64,000 bases of DNA from JAGNKE01 sp965230245 (GTDB lineage Bacteria > Pseudomonadota > Alphaproteobacteria > Micavibrionales > Micavibrionaceae). The stretch lies in contig OZ246000.1 in assembly GCA_965230245.1 (NCBI GenBank), forward strand, positions 1,984,001 to 2,048,000. The letters run 5' to 3'. The notes under the pieces were generated by a model. The model was not told the DNA's origin. It did not search any database and worked only from the letters and a program-made list of their open reading frames with translations. Positions 34,161-43,297 of this stretch are shown here, piece after piece. The position numbers and the translations under genes are program-made. How positions within the stretch are numbered: position 1 is the stretch's first letter; the number at the start of each line of letters is the position of its first letter.

Positions 34161-35198
34161 CTAAAAATTCAATTTACGCGGGTCAAAAGCATCTCTGAAC
34201 GCCTCACCGATAAAAGTCAACAAAATCAGGATTGTCGCCAGAGAAACGAAGGCCGAAATACCCAACCACGGCGCGAACAGGTTATTCTTACCCTGCAATA
34301 AAAGCTCCCCGAGAGACGGGCTGCCCGGCGGCAATCCAAGCCCCAGAAAGTCAAGCGCGGTCAGGGAGGTAATCGCCCCCGTCAGGATAAACGGCAAATA
34401 GGTAAACGTAGCCACCATCGCATTAGGCAGGACATGCCGCCACATAATCACGGGATTGGACACACCAAGCGCAGAGGCCGCCCGCACATAATCAAGGTTA
34501 CGTGCCCGTAAAAATTCCGCACGTACCAGATCAACCAGTGACATCCATTTGAACAGCAGCAGAATAAACAGCAACGTCCAGAACCCCGGCGTAAAAAGCG
34601 CGGCAAAAATAATCAGGATATAAAGGCTCGGCATACTCGACCAGACCTCCAGCACGCGCTGAAGCACCAAATCAACCTTGCCGCCGTAATACCCCTGTAT
34701 CGCGCCGATAAAAATCCCGATGACGGAACTTAGCCCCGTCAGGATCAAGCCGAACAAAACCGACAAGCGGAAGCCGTAAATAATTCGCGCAGCCACATCG
34801 CGTCCCTGATCATCCGTGCCCAGCCAGTTCTCACCATCCGGCTCTGTCGGTGCGGGAGAAGGCAGATTGTAATTGATCGTATCATAGGAATAACGGATCG
34901 GAGGCCAGAGCATCCAGCCTTCATCGCCGTTCTCTCCCTCGATTAATTCGCGGACAAACTCATCACGGTAATCGGCCTCGGTCTCGAAATCTCCGCCAAA
35001 CTCCGTCTCGGCATACTGTTTGATGACGGGAAAGTAATAGGAGCCTTTGTATTGCACCATCAACGGCTTGTCATTGGCCACCAACTCGGCACACAACGTC
35101 ACAATAAACAGAAACATAAAAAGCCACAGCGACCAATAGCCGCGCTTATTGGCTTTGAACTGTTTAATTCTGCGCTGGGTAATCGGGTTGAGTGCCAT
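34161..35198 (-). CDS. yejE: Peptide ABC transporter permease YejE
   Basis: Inner-membrane permease of the microcin C/oligopeptide importer. 345 residues. An N-terminal helix (about 20-42) is followed by a periplasmic segment with W-P-P-I-R-Y-S-Y-D-T and G-T-D-D-Q-G-R-D-V-A-A-R, then five helices with the ABC-coupling loop R-A-A-S-A-L-G-V-S-N-P near 240. The terminal D-P-R-K-L matches E. coli YejE. It lies between an EamA transporter and the M20 hydrolase. Confidence 0.93.
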   Translation of the reverse strand: MALNPITQRRIKQFKANKRGYWSLWLFMFLFIVTLCAELVANDKPLMVQYKGSYYFPVIKQYAETEFGGDFETEADYRDEFVRELIEGENGDEGWMLWPPIRYSYDTINYNLPSPAPTEPDGENWLGTDDQGRDVAARIIYGFRLSVLFGLILTGLSSVIGIFIGAIQGYYGGKVDLVLQRVLEVWSSMPSLYILIIFAALFTPGFWTLLFILLLFKWMSLVDLVRAEFLRARNLDYVRAASALGVSNPVIMWRHVLPNAMVATFTYLPFILTGAITSLTALDFLGLGLPPGSPSLGELLLQGKNNLFAPWLGISAFVSLATILILLTFIGEAFRDAFDPRKLNF

Positions 35199-35269
35199 AA
35201 ACCTGACTGTACTTTAAGAACCGGAACAAGTCTTTATTTTTACGGCAGGAGAGGGCATTCGTAAAGGCG

Positions 35270-36190
35270 TCAATTCAACGGATCAATCGGTCTGCGTTTT
35301 AATATGGCTGAATAACGATGTATGACGGCTTTCACACGATCCTTCGATGCGATCAACGTGCCTGAGACAATCAACAAAGCCGCTCCGACAACGGACAGGG
35401 AAAACACCGCCTTGCCAAAAATAATCAAGAAGATAGTAGACAGAACGGGCATCGCATTCGAAGACACGTTCAAAATTTGCATGTGTCCGTATTTCATCGC
35501 CTTGTCCCACAGAAGATAAGCGATACCCGATAGAGTGCCCAGAATGCACATATAGAACAGATCGGACGGAACGAACTCCAGAAAACGCCGATGCTCGAAT
35601 ATGGCATGAAGCGCAAAAAATAAAACCGCATTCCCAAGGAAAGCGGCCTTTAAATATTCACTCGGATAATTTTTAAGTATACGCGTCCCCACGGAATAGA
35701 ACGCCCAGCTAAAAGCTCCGATAAACATGATGAAATGCCCGACCGATAAATCAAGCTCCAGTCCGCCCGGTTTTCGAACAACCAGATAAATCCCCACAAA
35801 CCCGACAACCGCTCCGATAAAATATTCAATTTTGAAATTCTTCTCCGAACGCAGGAAACACGCAAGGATCACGCACATCATCGGCCATGTGTAGTTGACC
35901 AGCGTAGCCTCGACGGGCGGGATCATCCGCACCGCATATATATGGCAGATCGTATTCGCACCAAGCCCGAACATGCACCAGAGCAACACCACAGGCTTTG
36001 TATAGAAATAGGGAAGGGGATTCTCGCGTTTTGCGATCCACCCGAAAGACAAAACAATAAAGGCAATCAGGCTAACCAGCGCCGTATTCAAAAGCGCAGG
36101 CATCCCGTACGTCATGCTGAAAAGAAGTGTCCCCGTAGACCAGAACACAATGGCTAAAAAACCGCCGCCATTCGCCAGGCGTTCGTCCAT
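35270..36190 (-). CDS. EamA/DMT family transporter
   Basis: 306 residues with ten predicted membrane helices arranged as two EamA halves (about 5-150 and 155-290), as in drug/metabolite exporters. The second half opens with W-A-F-Y-S-V-G-T-R and includes the P-V-L-S-T-I-F hinge of this family. Substrate cannot be read from sequence. It is inserted between yejB (24 bp upstream) and yejE (72 bp downstream), so it may be co-expressed with the peptide importer. Confidence 0.88.
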   Translation of the reverse strand: MDERLANGGGFLAIVFWSTGTLLFSMTYGMPALLNTALVSLIAFIVLSFGWIAKRENPLPYFYTKPVVLLWCMFGLGANTICHIYAVRMIPPVEATLVNYTWPMMCVILACFLRSEKNFKIEYFIGAVVGFVGIYLVVRKPGGLELDLSVGHFIMFIGAFSWAFYSVGTRILKNYPSEYLKAAFLGNAVLFFALHAIFEHRRFLEFVPSDLFYMCILGTLSGIAYLLWDKAMKYGHMQILNVSSNAMPVLSTIFLIIFGKAVFSLSVVGAALLIVSGTLIASKDRVKAVIHRYSAILKRRPIDPLN

Positions 36191-36213
36191 CCTTCAAGCC
36201 CCCTTAGCCCCAT

Positions 36214-37317
36214 TTAAGTCGCGCGCGATGCAAAATCAATCCGCGGGTCAACCCAAACATACACCAGGTCACGCACCAAATGCATGAAAATACTGATAAG
36301 GCCGAAGAAATAAAGTGTACCCAGAACAACAGGATAGTCACGGTTTATAATACTTTCATAGCCCAACAAGCCCAAACCGTCGAGGGAGAAAATGATCTCG
36401 ATCAAAAGGTTTCCGGTAAAGAAAATTTGCACAAACGTTGCGGGAAACGCGGCAATAATAATCAGCATCGCATTCCGGAACACATGCCCGTAGAGCACTT
36501 GATTTTCATTGAGGCCCTTCGCCCTTGCGGTCAGAACATATTGCTTGCCGATCTCGTCCAGAAACGAATTCTTTGTCAGCATTGTCTTGCCCGCAAAACC
36601 GCCGATCACCATCGCCGTGACGGGCAGAACCATATGCCACGCATAATCTCCGACCCCTTGGATAAAGGTCATTTCGTCAAAATTATCCGATGTCAGCCCT
36701 CTGAGCGGAAACCAGTCGAAATACCGCCCGCCCGCAAAAAACACGATCAGCAAAATCGCAAACATGAAAGAGGGGATAGCATACCCCGTAAACACAAACG
36801 CACTCGTCCAGATATCAAACGGCTCGCCGTCCTTGACGGCTTTTTTAATCCCGAGCGGAATAGACACCGTATAGATAATCAAAAACGTCCATAACCCCAA
36901 AGAAATCGAAACGGGCATTTTCTCGACCACGAGCGAAAGCACATCGACATCGCGGTAATAGCTCTCCCCCAAATCAAACGTGAGGTAATTGCCGATCATC
37001 AGAATGAAACGCTCATGCGCGGGCTTATCAAACCCGTACATCGCTTCCAACTCGGCAATAAATTTAGGATCAAGTCCCTGCGCCCCGCGATATTGGCTGC
37101 TTCCACCCGACGTCGTGCTACTGGAACCTGCCGAGGAAATATCACCGCCGCCGCCGGTAAATCGAGCCGTCGCGCTGCCTCCATGCCCTTGCAATTCCGC
37201 GATAAGCTTTTCAACGGGACCGCCCGGCACAAACTGGATAATGATAAAGCTGATAAGAAGTATCCCGAAGAGTGTCGGGATCATAAGCAGAATTCGTTTG
37301 AGAATATAAGAAGCCAT
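36214..37317 (-). CDS. yejB: Peptide ABC transporter permease YejB
   Basis: Partner permease of YejE. 367 residues. It begins Y-I-L-K-R-I-L-L-M-I-P-T-L, has F-V-P-G-G-P-V near 30, a Gly/Ser-rich loop (about 45-80) ending in Y-R-G-A-Q-G-L-D-P, and the coupling loop T-A-R-A-K-G-L near 263. It closes with Y-V-W-V-D-P-R-I-D-F. The Gly/Ser loop is also present in the E. coli protein and is not a local insertion. It is followed by the EamA gene. Confidence 0.94.
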   Translation of the reverse strand: MASYILKRILLMIPTLFGILLISFIIIQFVPGGPVEKLIAELQGHGGSATARFTGGGGDISSAGSSSTTSGGSSQYRGAQGLDPKFIAELEAMYGFDKPAHERFILMIGNYLTFDLGESYYRDVDVLSLVVEKMPVSISLGLWTFLIIYTVSIPLGIKKAVKDGEPFDIWTSAFVFTGYAIPSFMFAILLIVFFAGGRYFDWFPLRGLTSDNFDEMTFIQGVGDYAWHMVLPVTAMVIGGFAGKTMLTKNSFLDEIGKQYVLTARAKGLNENQVLYGHVFRNAMLIIIAAFPATFVQIFFTGNLLIEIIFSLDGLGLLGYESIINRDYPVVLGTLYFFGLISIFMHLVRDLVYVWVDPRIDFASRAT

Positions 37318-37413
37318 AGCCCAGAATATAAAAGGCTATGGCGCTTAAGTCTATGCACATTTTTGAGTGGTTATGTCACGTTTGATCAACGGTAATGTGC
37401 AAAACCCTGCCTC

Positions 37414-38142
37414 TTAATGGACAGTAGTATTCTCTCCGCTACTGTGCAGATTAAATTCTTCAAACGCGGACGGCATATCACGTTCGACAAATGCCGACCC
37501 GAAATCTTCAAGGATAATCGCTTCTTGTCTTTCCAACTCTTCCATACGGCGCTTGGCCTGTACGTTGTAAGCTTGGGTCAGCGCGCTATCACGAATATTA
37601 TCCTTACCGATAGACTTTGCTATATAGGCTTTATTCCCCAGAGCCATCATATTATCCGGTTCGATGCGCAGAGCCTGATCCGTCGCGGCAAGAGCTTCAT
37701 CTTCACGCCCGAGGTTTGCAAGGGCAAATCCTTTGTTGATAAGTGCATTCACATTGTGCGGATCACGTTTCAGAACACGCTCTTCTTTATGAAGAAGGTC
37801 GCTGTACTGCTTGCGCAGATGCATGATGAACGCTTTTTGAAAAATCGTTTTCTCGTCTTCAGGATCAACTTCAAGACGTTGATCGATGATAATCTCGGCT
37901 TCCTTGTAAAATCCGTCAACGATCAAAATATCAACCTCGTCATCACTCTCGTGTGAATCAAAAGCATGCTCGCTATCGGGATTCAGAAAATACGGGCAAT
38001 CCGTACGTTTCAGAAATGTCATAAGATCATACGCCAGACGCGCACGCATGGCGCTATCATCAACAGGCATGTGATTCAGCGGATGCGAATATTGAAATTT
38101 CGAAGAAGACGCACTTCCAGCGTAGATTTCCTCTGGTACCAT
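37414..38142 (-). CDS. TPR-repeat protein of unknown role
   Basis: 242 residues. The N-terminal 60 residues are low in structure. At least three tetratricopeptide-like repeats run from about 70 to 180 (for example A-L-I-N-K-G-F-A-L-A-N-L-G-R-E-D-E-A-L and A-L-G-N-K-A-Y-I-A-K-S-I-G). A charged C-terminal helix follows. No signal peptide, so cytoplasmic and probably a protein-protein adaptor. It sits alone between the histidine phosphatase and yejB, about 97 bp before yejB. Confidence 0.8.
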   Translation of the reverse strand: MVPEEIYAGSASSSKFQYSHPLNHMPVDDSAMRARLAYDLMTFLKRTDCPYFLNPDSEHAFDSHESDDEVDILIVDGFYKEAEIIIDQRLEVDPEDEKTIFQKAFIMHLRKQYSDLLHKEERVLKRDPHNVNALINKGFALANLGREDEALAATDQALRIEPDNMMALGNKAYIAKSIGKDNIRDSALTQAYNVQAKRRMEELERQEAIILEDFGSAFVERDMPSAFEEFNLHSSGENTTVH

Positions 38143-38275
38143 TATTTATTACCCCAACTATTACAGTTCTTTTTTATATTTGTAATCAGTCTTCTTTTTA
38201 TTCTTAAACATAGAATAACCAAAATCGGAACTAAATTGCAATTTATTTATGAATTTTAGGCGATTTTTATGAGTA

Positions 38276-38893
38276 TTAAGGACGAATATTCCAGTCATTA
38301 CACGCCCAAGATTGGCTATCACAGCGGAATATACCGAATGCGCCGGTTTTAAGTTTAATATAGTTTCGGTTTTGGAATTCAGAGGGGTTTTTAAGGATAT
38401 TCGGGGCAAATCTAGCCACTCCGTTCGATGTCATGACAAGCGTAATCCCGCCCTGATTCTCTGAGAGGGTTTTTGCAAAAGCTTTCCAGTCCGAAATGAT
38501 CTGCTGGGGATCAACATTCCACCCGTCGGGGACAGTGGCATTTTCATCCCACTTCCGAATGGCTTCCTCACCGATGCGGGCAATGACGTCCGCCTCGGGT
38601 TTGTTCTCGTCTGGGCCGTAATCGATCTCATTGAGCATCGGCAGGGTTTGAAAATCACGCTCCACGCCGCATACTTCCATAGCCGCTGCCGCCGTTTGTT
38701 GTGTACGCTGCAATTCGGAAACAAACACCTGATCGGGGATAAGGTCGTGCTCTTTCAGATAACGCCCGATGGCACGGCCTTGCTCGAACCCTTTTTCTAC
38801 CAATGGTAAATCGGTGCGCGCACCAACGCGGGTCGGGATATCATCAGGCCCGAACGTATTTCCGTGCCGCGCAATAATCAGGGTCGCACCCAT
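38276..38893 (-). CDS. Histidine phosphatase family protein (phosphoglycerate mutase-like)
   Basis: 205 residues from ATG 38891-38893, which overlaps the kdsB stop by one base. The catalytic R-H-G-N-T is at about 9-13, and the E-L-Q-R-T-Q-Q-T-A segment near 60 and a later loop complete the fold. Relatives hydrolyse phosphate esters rather than acting as glycolytic mutases. Close coupling to kdsB hints at a role in the CMP-Kdo or LPS precursor pathway, but the substrate is unknown. Confidence 0.85.
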   Translation of the reverse strand: MGATLIIARHGNTFGPDDIPTRVGARTDLPLVEKGFEQGRAIGRYLKEHDLIPDQVFVSELQRTQQTAAAAMEVCGVERDFQTLPMLNEIDYGPDENKPEADVIARIGEEAIRKWDENATVPDGWNVDPQQIISDWKAFAKTLSENQGGITLVMTSNGVARFAPNILKNPSEFQNRNYIKLKTGAFGIFRCDSQSWACNDWNIRP

Positions 38894-39717
38894 CAAAACG
38901 GCTCCCCGTGTTCTGCAATCATCTTTTCCGCGCGTTCCAGATCCTGCGGCGAATCAATGCCCGATTGCAACACGCCGTCAGGCAAATTGATCTCGAACGC
39001 CTGAATGGAAATACCGTTTTCCAGCATCCGCAATTGCTCAAGCCCCTCGAGCTGTTCGTAAACACCCTGGGGCAGCGCGCAAAAACGTTTCAGAATATCG
39101 CTGCGAAAACCGTAAAGACCGATATGCTGATAAACTGGCGAACGCTCGCCGACTGTGCGTAAATCTTCTTCTTTACGAATAGCGGGGATGATGTTTTTAG
39201 AAAACCATAACGCCCGAAAATTAGCATCGACAATTGCTGTCGTGCCGCTAAACGGTGTCTTTTCTTTGGTCGCACGCAAACGATCCAGATCATTCCAGCT
39301 TAACCGCTGGATCGGTGTCACAACTTCAAGCGCGGGATTGTCGGCAAAAGTTTCAAACATCCGGCGAATAACCTCCGGCGGCGTAAACGGCGCATCACCC
39401 TGAAGGTTCAGGATAAAATCAGGAGCCTCATCCAGTTGCTCCATCGCCGCCAAGGCACGATCCGATCCCGTCGGGCAATCCGCCGATGTCATGAGGCAGG
39501 TCACGCCAATCTCCTTGGCATGATCCTGAATGCGGGCATCCTCGGTCGTCACAAAAATTGAAACATCCTGCGCCAATGGCTCAACGGCACGACGCGCCGC
39601 ATCAACAACACGGCTGAGCATCGAACGCCCGGCAATCTGCGCCAGAGGTTTTCCCGGAAAACGGGTTGAACCGTACCGCGCGGGAATGGCGATCGCCAGA
39701 GGTGGGGATGTTGCCAT
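38893..39717 (-). CDS. kdsB: 3-deoxy-manno-octulosonate cytidylyltransferase
   Basis: Activates Kdo as CMP-Kdo for lipid A-core assembly. 274 residues. I-P-A-R-Y-G-S-T-R-F-P-G-K-P-L near the N-terminus, the N-L-Q-G-D-A-P motif near 110 (usually Q-G-D-E-P) and the Y-Q-H-I-G-L-Y-G-F segment near 198 fit KdsB. Its product implies an LPS-bearing outer membrane. It lies between yejA (27 bp after it) and the histidine phosphatase gene, which it overlaps. Confidence 0.93.
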   Translation of the reverse strand: MATSPPLAIAIPARYGSTRFPGKPLAQIAGRSMLSRVVDAARRAVEPLAQDVSIFVTTEDARIQDHAKEIGVTCLMTSADCPTGSDRALAAMEQLDEAPDFILNLQGDAPFTPPEVIRRMFETFADNPALEVVTPIQRLSWNDLDRLRATKEKTPFSGTTAIVDANFRALWFSKNIIPAIRKEEDLRTVGERSPVYQHIGLYGFRSDILKRFCALPQGVYEQLEGLEQLRMLENGISIQAFEINLPDGVLQSGIDSPQDLERAEKMIAEHGEPF

Positions 39718-39744
39718 AACGATGTGTCCCTTTAGGCCGATACC

Positions 39745-41688
39745 CTATTGTACATGGGCAGGCGTTTCGGCATTCTCGTCATACCACCATGTCTCGGTGA
39801 CCAACGGCGCAATACCCGTCAGATTTTCGGGACGTTTAATGTGCGCCCAGTATGCAATCCGCCACTTGTCGTAGTACCACATCGGTATAACATAGTGATT
39901 CCAGAGCAGAACACGGTCAAGCGCACGAACCTTTGTCACAAGGTCTTCTCGGGATTCGGCCTTGATAATCTGCTCAATGATCACATCAATCGCAGGGTTC
40001 TTGATCCCCGCATAATTCCGCGATCCTTCCATATCGGCTTTTTCACTGCTCCAGAATTCACGCTGCTCATTCCCCGGAGAGTTCGACTGCCCGAACCCGC
40101 CGATTATAACATCGAAATCAAACGTATTTAGGCGCTCCTGAAACTGCGCCGCATCAACGGGACGGAATGTCGCCTTAACGCCCATACGTTCAAGATTTTT
40201 AAGAAACGGAAGCACCCAACGCTCCATATGCTTGGCACTGCCCTCGGCATCAATGATCTCGAATTTCAGTTCAAGTTCCGTCCCGTCAGCCATGGTCTTA
40301 CGGCGAATCTTATCCTTACCCAAAACCCATCCAGCATCTTCAAGAATCTTGATCCCGTCACGCAGGTTCGCGCGCGCATTACCGGACCCGTCTGTCACAG
40401 GTGCTTTGTAAATCTCGGTAAAGACTTCGGGGGGAAGCTGATCTTTTAACGGATTAAGAATCTCAAGCTCGCCCTCACTCGGAAGACCGCCGCGATGAGA
40501 GGCCAACTCGGAATTTTCAAAATAGCTGTTCGTGCGTTTGTATTCGCCGTACGCCATTTTCTGATTACTCCACTCAAAGTCCACCGCATAGTTCAAAGCC
40601 TTTCGAACCTTGACATCCTGAAACAACGGGCGGCGAAGGTTATAAATATAAGCCTGCATACCTGCCGGGCGCTCGTTATCAATCTTTTCCTTGATCAACC
40701 GTCCGTCTTTCACAGCCGGAACATCATAATCCGTAACCCATTTTTGCTGGGATGTTTCCATCTTGTAATCGAACGCGCCGGAAATAAACGCCTCGTGCAT
40801 CACGGTCTGGTCACGATAGAGGTCATAGACAATACGGTCGAAATTATTCTTGCCCTTATAGAACGGCAAATCCTTGCCCCACCAGTTTTCATTACGGACA
40901 TACTCAATCGAACGTGGCGCATCAATTTTCCCGAATTTATACGGACCGCTTGTCAGGGGAATATCAGTAACCGTGCCCGCCTGAAAATCACGTCCCTCCC
41001 AGTAATGTTTAGGAAGAACGGACATCTCCGCGATAATCAGCGGCAACTCGGCATTCCCTTTAACCTTGAATTTAAACGTGACGTCTTTTTCGCTATCGGC
41101 TGTCACACTCTCGACATCGCCCCAATACGCTTTGAAAAACGGCTGCCCCTCGCTTTTAAGCGTCTTGAACGTCCAGACCACATCTTCCGCCGTAATCGGC
41201 ACACCGTCATTCCACTTCGCCTCATCACGAATCTTGAAAGACACCCATGACCTGTCCTTCGGCAGGGTAATACTCTCCGCAAGAACGCCGTAAAGCGTAA
41301 ACGGCTCATCCCATGAATTCTGCATCAGACTTTCAAACACATGGCCGCTGCGCAAAAAAGTCATACCGGGCGCGGGATTGCCCTTCACAATGAAGGGGTT
41401 CAGGGAATCGAACGTGCCCGCAGTACCGATACGAAGTGTTCCGCCTTTCGGCGCATCAGGATTCACATAATCGACATGCGTAAAATCAGCCGCATATTTC
41501 GGCGCACCGTGTAGGGCAATTGCGTGCGCGGTAATAACATCATCACCATCTTTCGCCATGTCTTCGGCGGGCGCGGTTTGCTCTTCCGAAGCTTGTTCTT
41601 CGGCGGCATGAACTTGGCCGGCAGAGAAAGAGAAAACAGCAAAGAAAGCGAGGAAAGCAAAAAGCGGGCGGCGCAAAACATACGTCAT
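39745..41688 (-). CDS. yejA: Periplasmic peptide-binding protein YejA
   Basis: Extracellular solute-binding protein (family 5) that delivers peptides to YejB/YejE. 647 residues. A signal peptide (about 1-28) is followed by an acidic linker. The bilobed domain starts at H-A-I-A-L-H-G and contains Y-V-N-P-D-A-P-K-G-G-T-L, then R-D-E-A-K-W-N-D-G-x-P-I-T-A-E-D-V-V-W, which is diagnostic for this family. It is the most upstream of the yej genes here, followed by kdsB, the phosphatase and TPR genes before yejB. Confidence 0.94.
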   Translation of the reverse strand: MTYVLRRPLFAFLAFFAVFSFSAGQVHAAEEQASEEQTAPAEDMAKDGDDVITAHAIALHGAPKYAADFTHVDYVNPDAPKGGTLRIGTAGTFDSLNPFIVKGNPAPGMTFLRSGHVFESLMQNSWDEPFTLYGVLAESITLPKDRSWVSFKIRDEAKWNDGVPITAEDVVWTFKTLKSEGQPFFKAYWGDVESVTADSEKDVTFKFKVKGNAELPLIIAEMSVLPKHYWEGRDFQAGTVTDIPLTSGPYKFGKIDAPRSIEYVRNENWWGKDLPFYKGKNNFDRIVYDLYRDQTVMHEAFISGAFDYKMETSQQKWVTDYDVPAVKDGRLIKEKIDNERPAGMQAYIYNLRRPLFQDVKVRKALNYAVDFEWSNQKMAYGEYKRTNSYFENSELASHRGGLPSEGELEILNPLKDQLPPEVFTEIYKAPVTDGSGNARANLRDGIKILEDAGWVLGKDKIRRKTMADGTELELKFEIIDAEGSAKHMERWVLPFLKNLERMGVKATFRPVDAAQFQERLNTFDFDVIIGGFGQSNSPGNEQREFWSSEKADMEGSRNYAGIKNPAIDVIIEQIIKAESREDLVTKVRALDRVLLWNHYVIPMWYYDKWRIAYWAHIKRPENLTGIAPLVTETWWYDENAETPAHVQ

Positions 41689-41819
41689 GTGAAATCGATC
41701 CTTTTCTTATAAAAACAAGCGTATTCTACCGAACGAAATCCCCCTGACAAGGATAAACGGGCAGGAAACAGCCTTTACATCGGAAATAGGAAGGAGGGGC
41801 TAGGGCAGTCGGGAAAAGT

Positions 41820-43205
41820 TTATGCAATCTTGCGGTACTGATAGACACCTTCAAGATCGGGACGCCCGAACAAATACCCCTGACCGTAATTCACATCATA
41901 ATCAAGTAGCTCCAAGAGCTGATCTTCACTCTCAATGTGATCAATAATGACTTCAATACCGTTAGCCTCTAAACGGCGCTTCTTGCGCAGCGTCTCGGTA
42001 AAGTCTTCGGCGTTCACATCAGTACCGAGGAACGTCTCCGCAGGCATTTTAAGAAACCGTACGCTTTTATTGTAAAGCCCGACAACATCATTCGGCAGAC
42101 GTGTGACATGATCCAGCGAGAAACGGCAATGCAGTCTCGTTAAACCTTCCAGAATACTCAACTCGCCGTCACTCAAACCTTCAAAATCTTTTTGCTTCAT
42201 CTCAAACACAAGATTACAGGCCATGTGCTTATTCGCGGCGATGAACTTCAATAAATCATCCATAAACTTCGCATTCCGCAAACTGCCCGGCTTGATATTG
42301 ATAAAATATGCAGAGACCTTGTCTTTCTCCTCAAAATTCCGTTTCAGAGATTTTAACCCCTCAAGAAGCAACATATTATCAATACTGACCATCAACTTTT
42401 CTTCAATCGCCAGCCCCATGTAACGATGAGCGGGAAGATAAAGCCCCGCCTTCGCACGAATACGCGCAAACAACTCATAGAAATTGGCATGACGGTTCGG
42501 CAAACGGACAATCGGCTGCAGGAACGTGTCAATCTGGCGATTTTCCACGGCATGATGGATTAACTCCCGCACGACCATATCGCTCAGCGCCTGATGATCG
42601 GCCATGCTGTCATCATTGGCGGTGGTAATCTCTTTGATGATACGCGAACTCTGGCGCGCCGTCAGAGCCTCACGCGGCGGCGCTTTCGGCTTTTTGGAAT
42701 CATTAGAGACCTCGCGGTCTTCATCTTTCGGCCGCATAAACTTCGGCACGATATCCTCCATCAGCTTCTTACTCTTTCGTGCAATCTCGTCTTCATCGAA
42801 CGCATCGGCTGCATCCTGATCAAGCTTTGCAAGCCGCATCCTGTAGAGTGCATCACGATCCGGCAAATGTTCGCCCACAATAACACCCTGATCCTCCATA
42901 TCCTCACGAATGCCCTGAATGTCCTCTTGATGCGTTTGCACCATCTTTTCCAGTTTCAACTGCTTGCGGTACATCTGGCGGATCGTATCCAGCATCTCGT
43001 TCCCTATATCCTCCTTTGTGCTGAAAGACATATGAAAGAAACACCCGACCACAAGAACGGAAACCGTGAACAAAGCCAACTCGGTGGAAATAAACGACAG
43101 AACGGAAATCAAAATACACGACAGCAAAAACATGGACGCAGACAGACCGCGTGCCAAAGCACTGGGCTGATGTGGGTGTTTTTGTTTATCCCTTTTGGGC
43201 GTCAT
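41820..43205 (-). CDS. tipF: TipF-like flagellar regulator with degenerate EAL domain
   Basis: About 461 residues from ATG 43203-43205. Two membrane helices (about 20-37 and 40-58), a coiled-coil stretch (about 70-110), a charged linker, then an EAL-like domain (about 200-455). The catalytic E-A-L motif reads Y-E-L-F, and the D-D-F-G pair reads S-L-D-H-V, so phosphodiesterase activity is probably lost. This matches the architecture of Caulobacter TipF, a c-di-GMP receptor that starts flagellum assembly at the new pole. Presence of ctrA, flbD and flagellar genes nearby supports that role. Confidence 0.78.
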   Translation of the reverse strand: MTPKRDKQKHPHQPSALARGLSASMFLLSCILISVLSFISTELALFTVSVLVVGCFFHMSFSTKEDIGNEMLDTIRQMYRKQLKLEKMVQTHQEDIQGIREDMEDQGVIVGEHLPDRDALYRMRLAKLDQDAADAFDEDEIARKSKKLMEDIVPKFMRPKDEDREVSNDSKKPKAPPREALTARQSSRIIKEITTANDDSMADHQALSDMVVRELIHHAVENRQIDTFLQPIVRLPNRHANFYELFARIRAKAGLYLPAHRYMGLAIEEKLMVSIDNMLLLEGLKSLKRNFEEKDKVSAYFINIKPGSLRNAKFMDDLLKFIAANKHMACNLVFEMKQKDFEGLSDGELSILEGLTRLHCRFSLDHVTRLPNDVVGLYNKSVRFLKMPAETFLGTDVNAEDFTETLRKKRRLEANGIEVIIDHIESEDQLLELLDYDVNYGQGYLFGRPDLEGVYQYRKIA

Positions 43206-43230
43206 GGTCGTGTCCAAAATTTACAAGCGT

Positions 43231-43281
43231 GGCCGGAAACGGCCGGGAAAGTTTAGGATGCGCATATTCTAAAAAATGCGC
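43231..43281 (-). repeat. Two small hairpins between pyrD and the tipF-like gene
   Basis: Inverted repeats GGCCG/CGGCC (43231-43235 with 43240-43244, GAAA loop) and GCGCAT/ATGCGC (43260-43265 with 43276-43281) lie in the 80-bp gap after pyrD. Neither is followed by a T-run on the minus strand, so they are not classical terminators. Confidence 0.35.
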
Positions 43282-43297
43282 GGTTGAAAAAATAATA

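Noticed and set aside
37069..37190. Gly/Ser-rich segment in YejB as a possible insertion
   Set aside because: The E. coli protein has a comparable Gly-rich segment at the same place, ending in Y-R-G-x-x-G-L-D-P.
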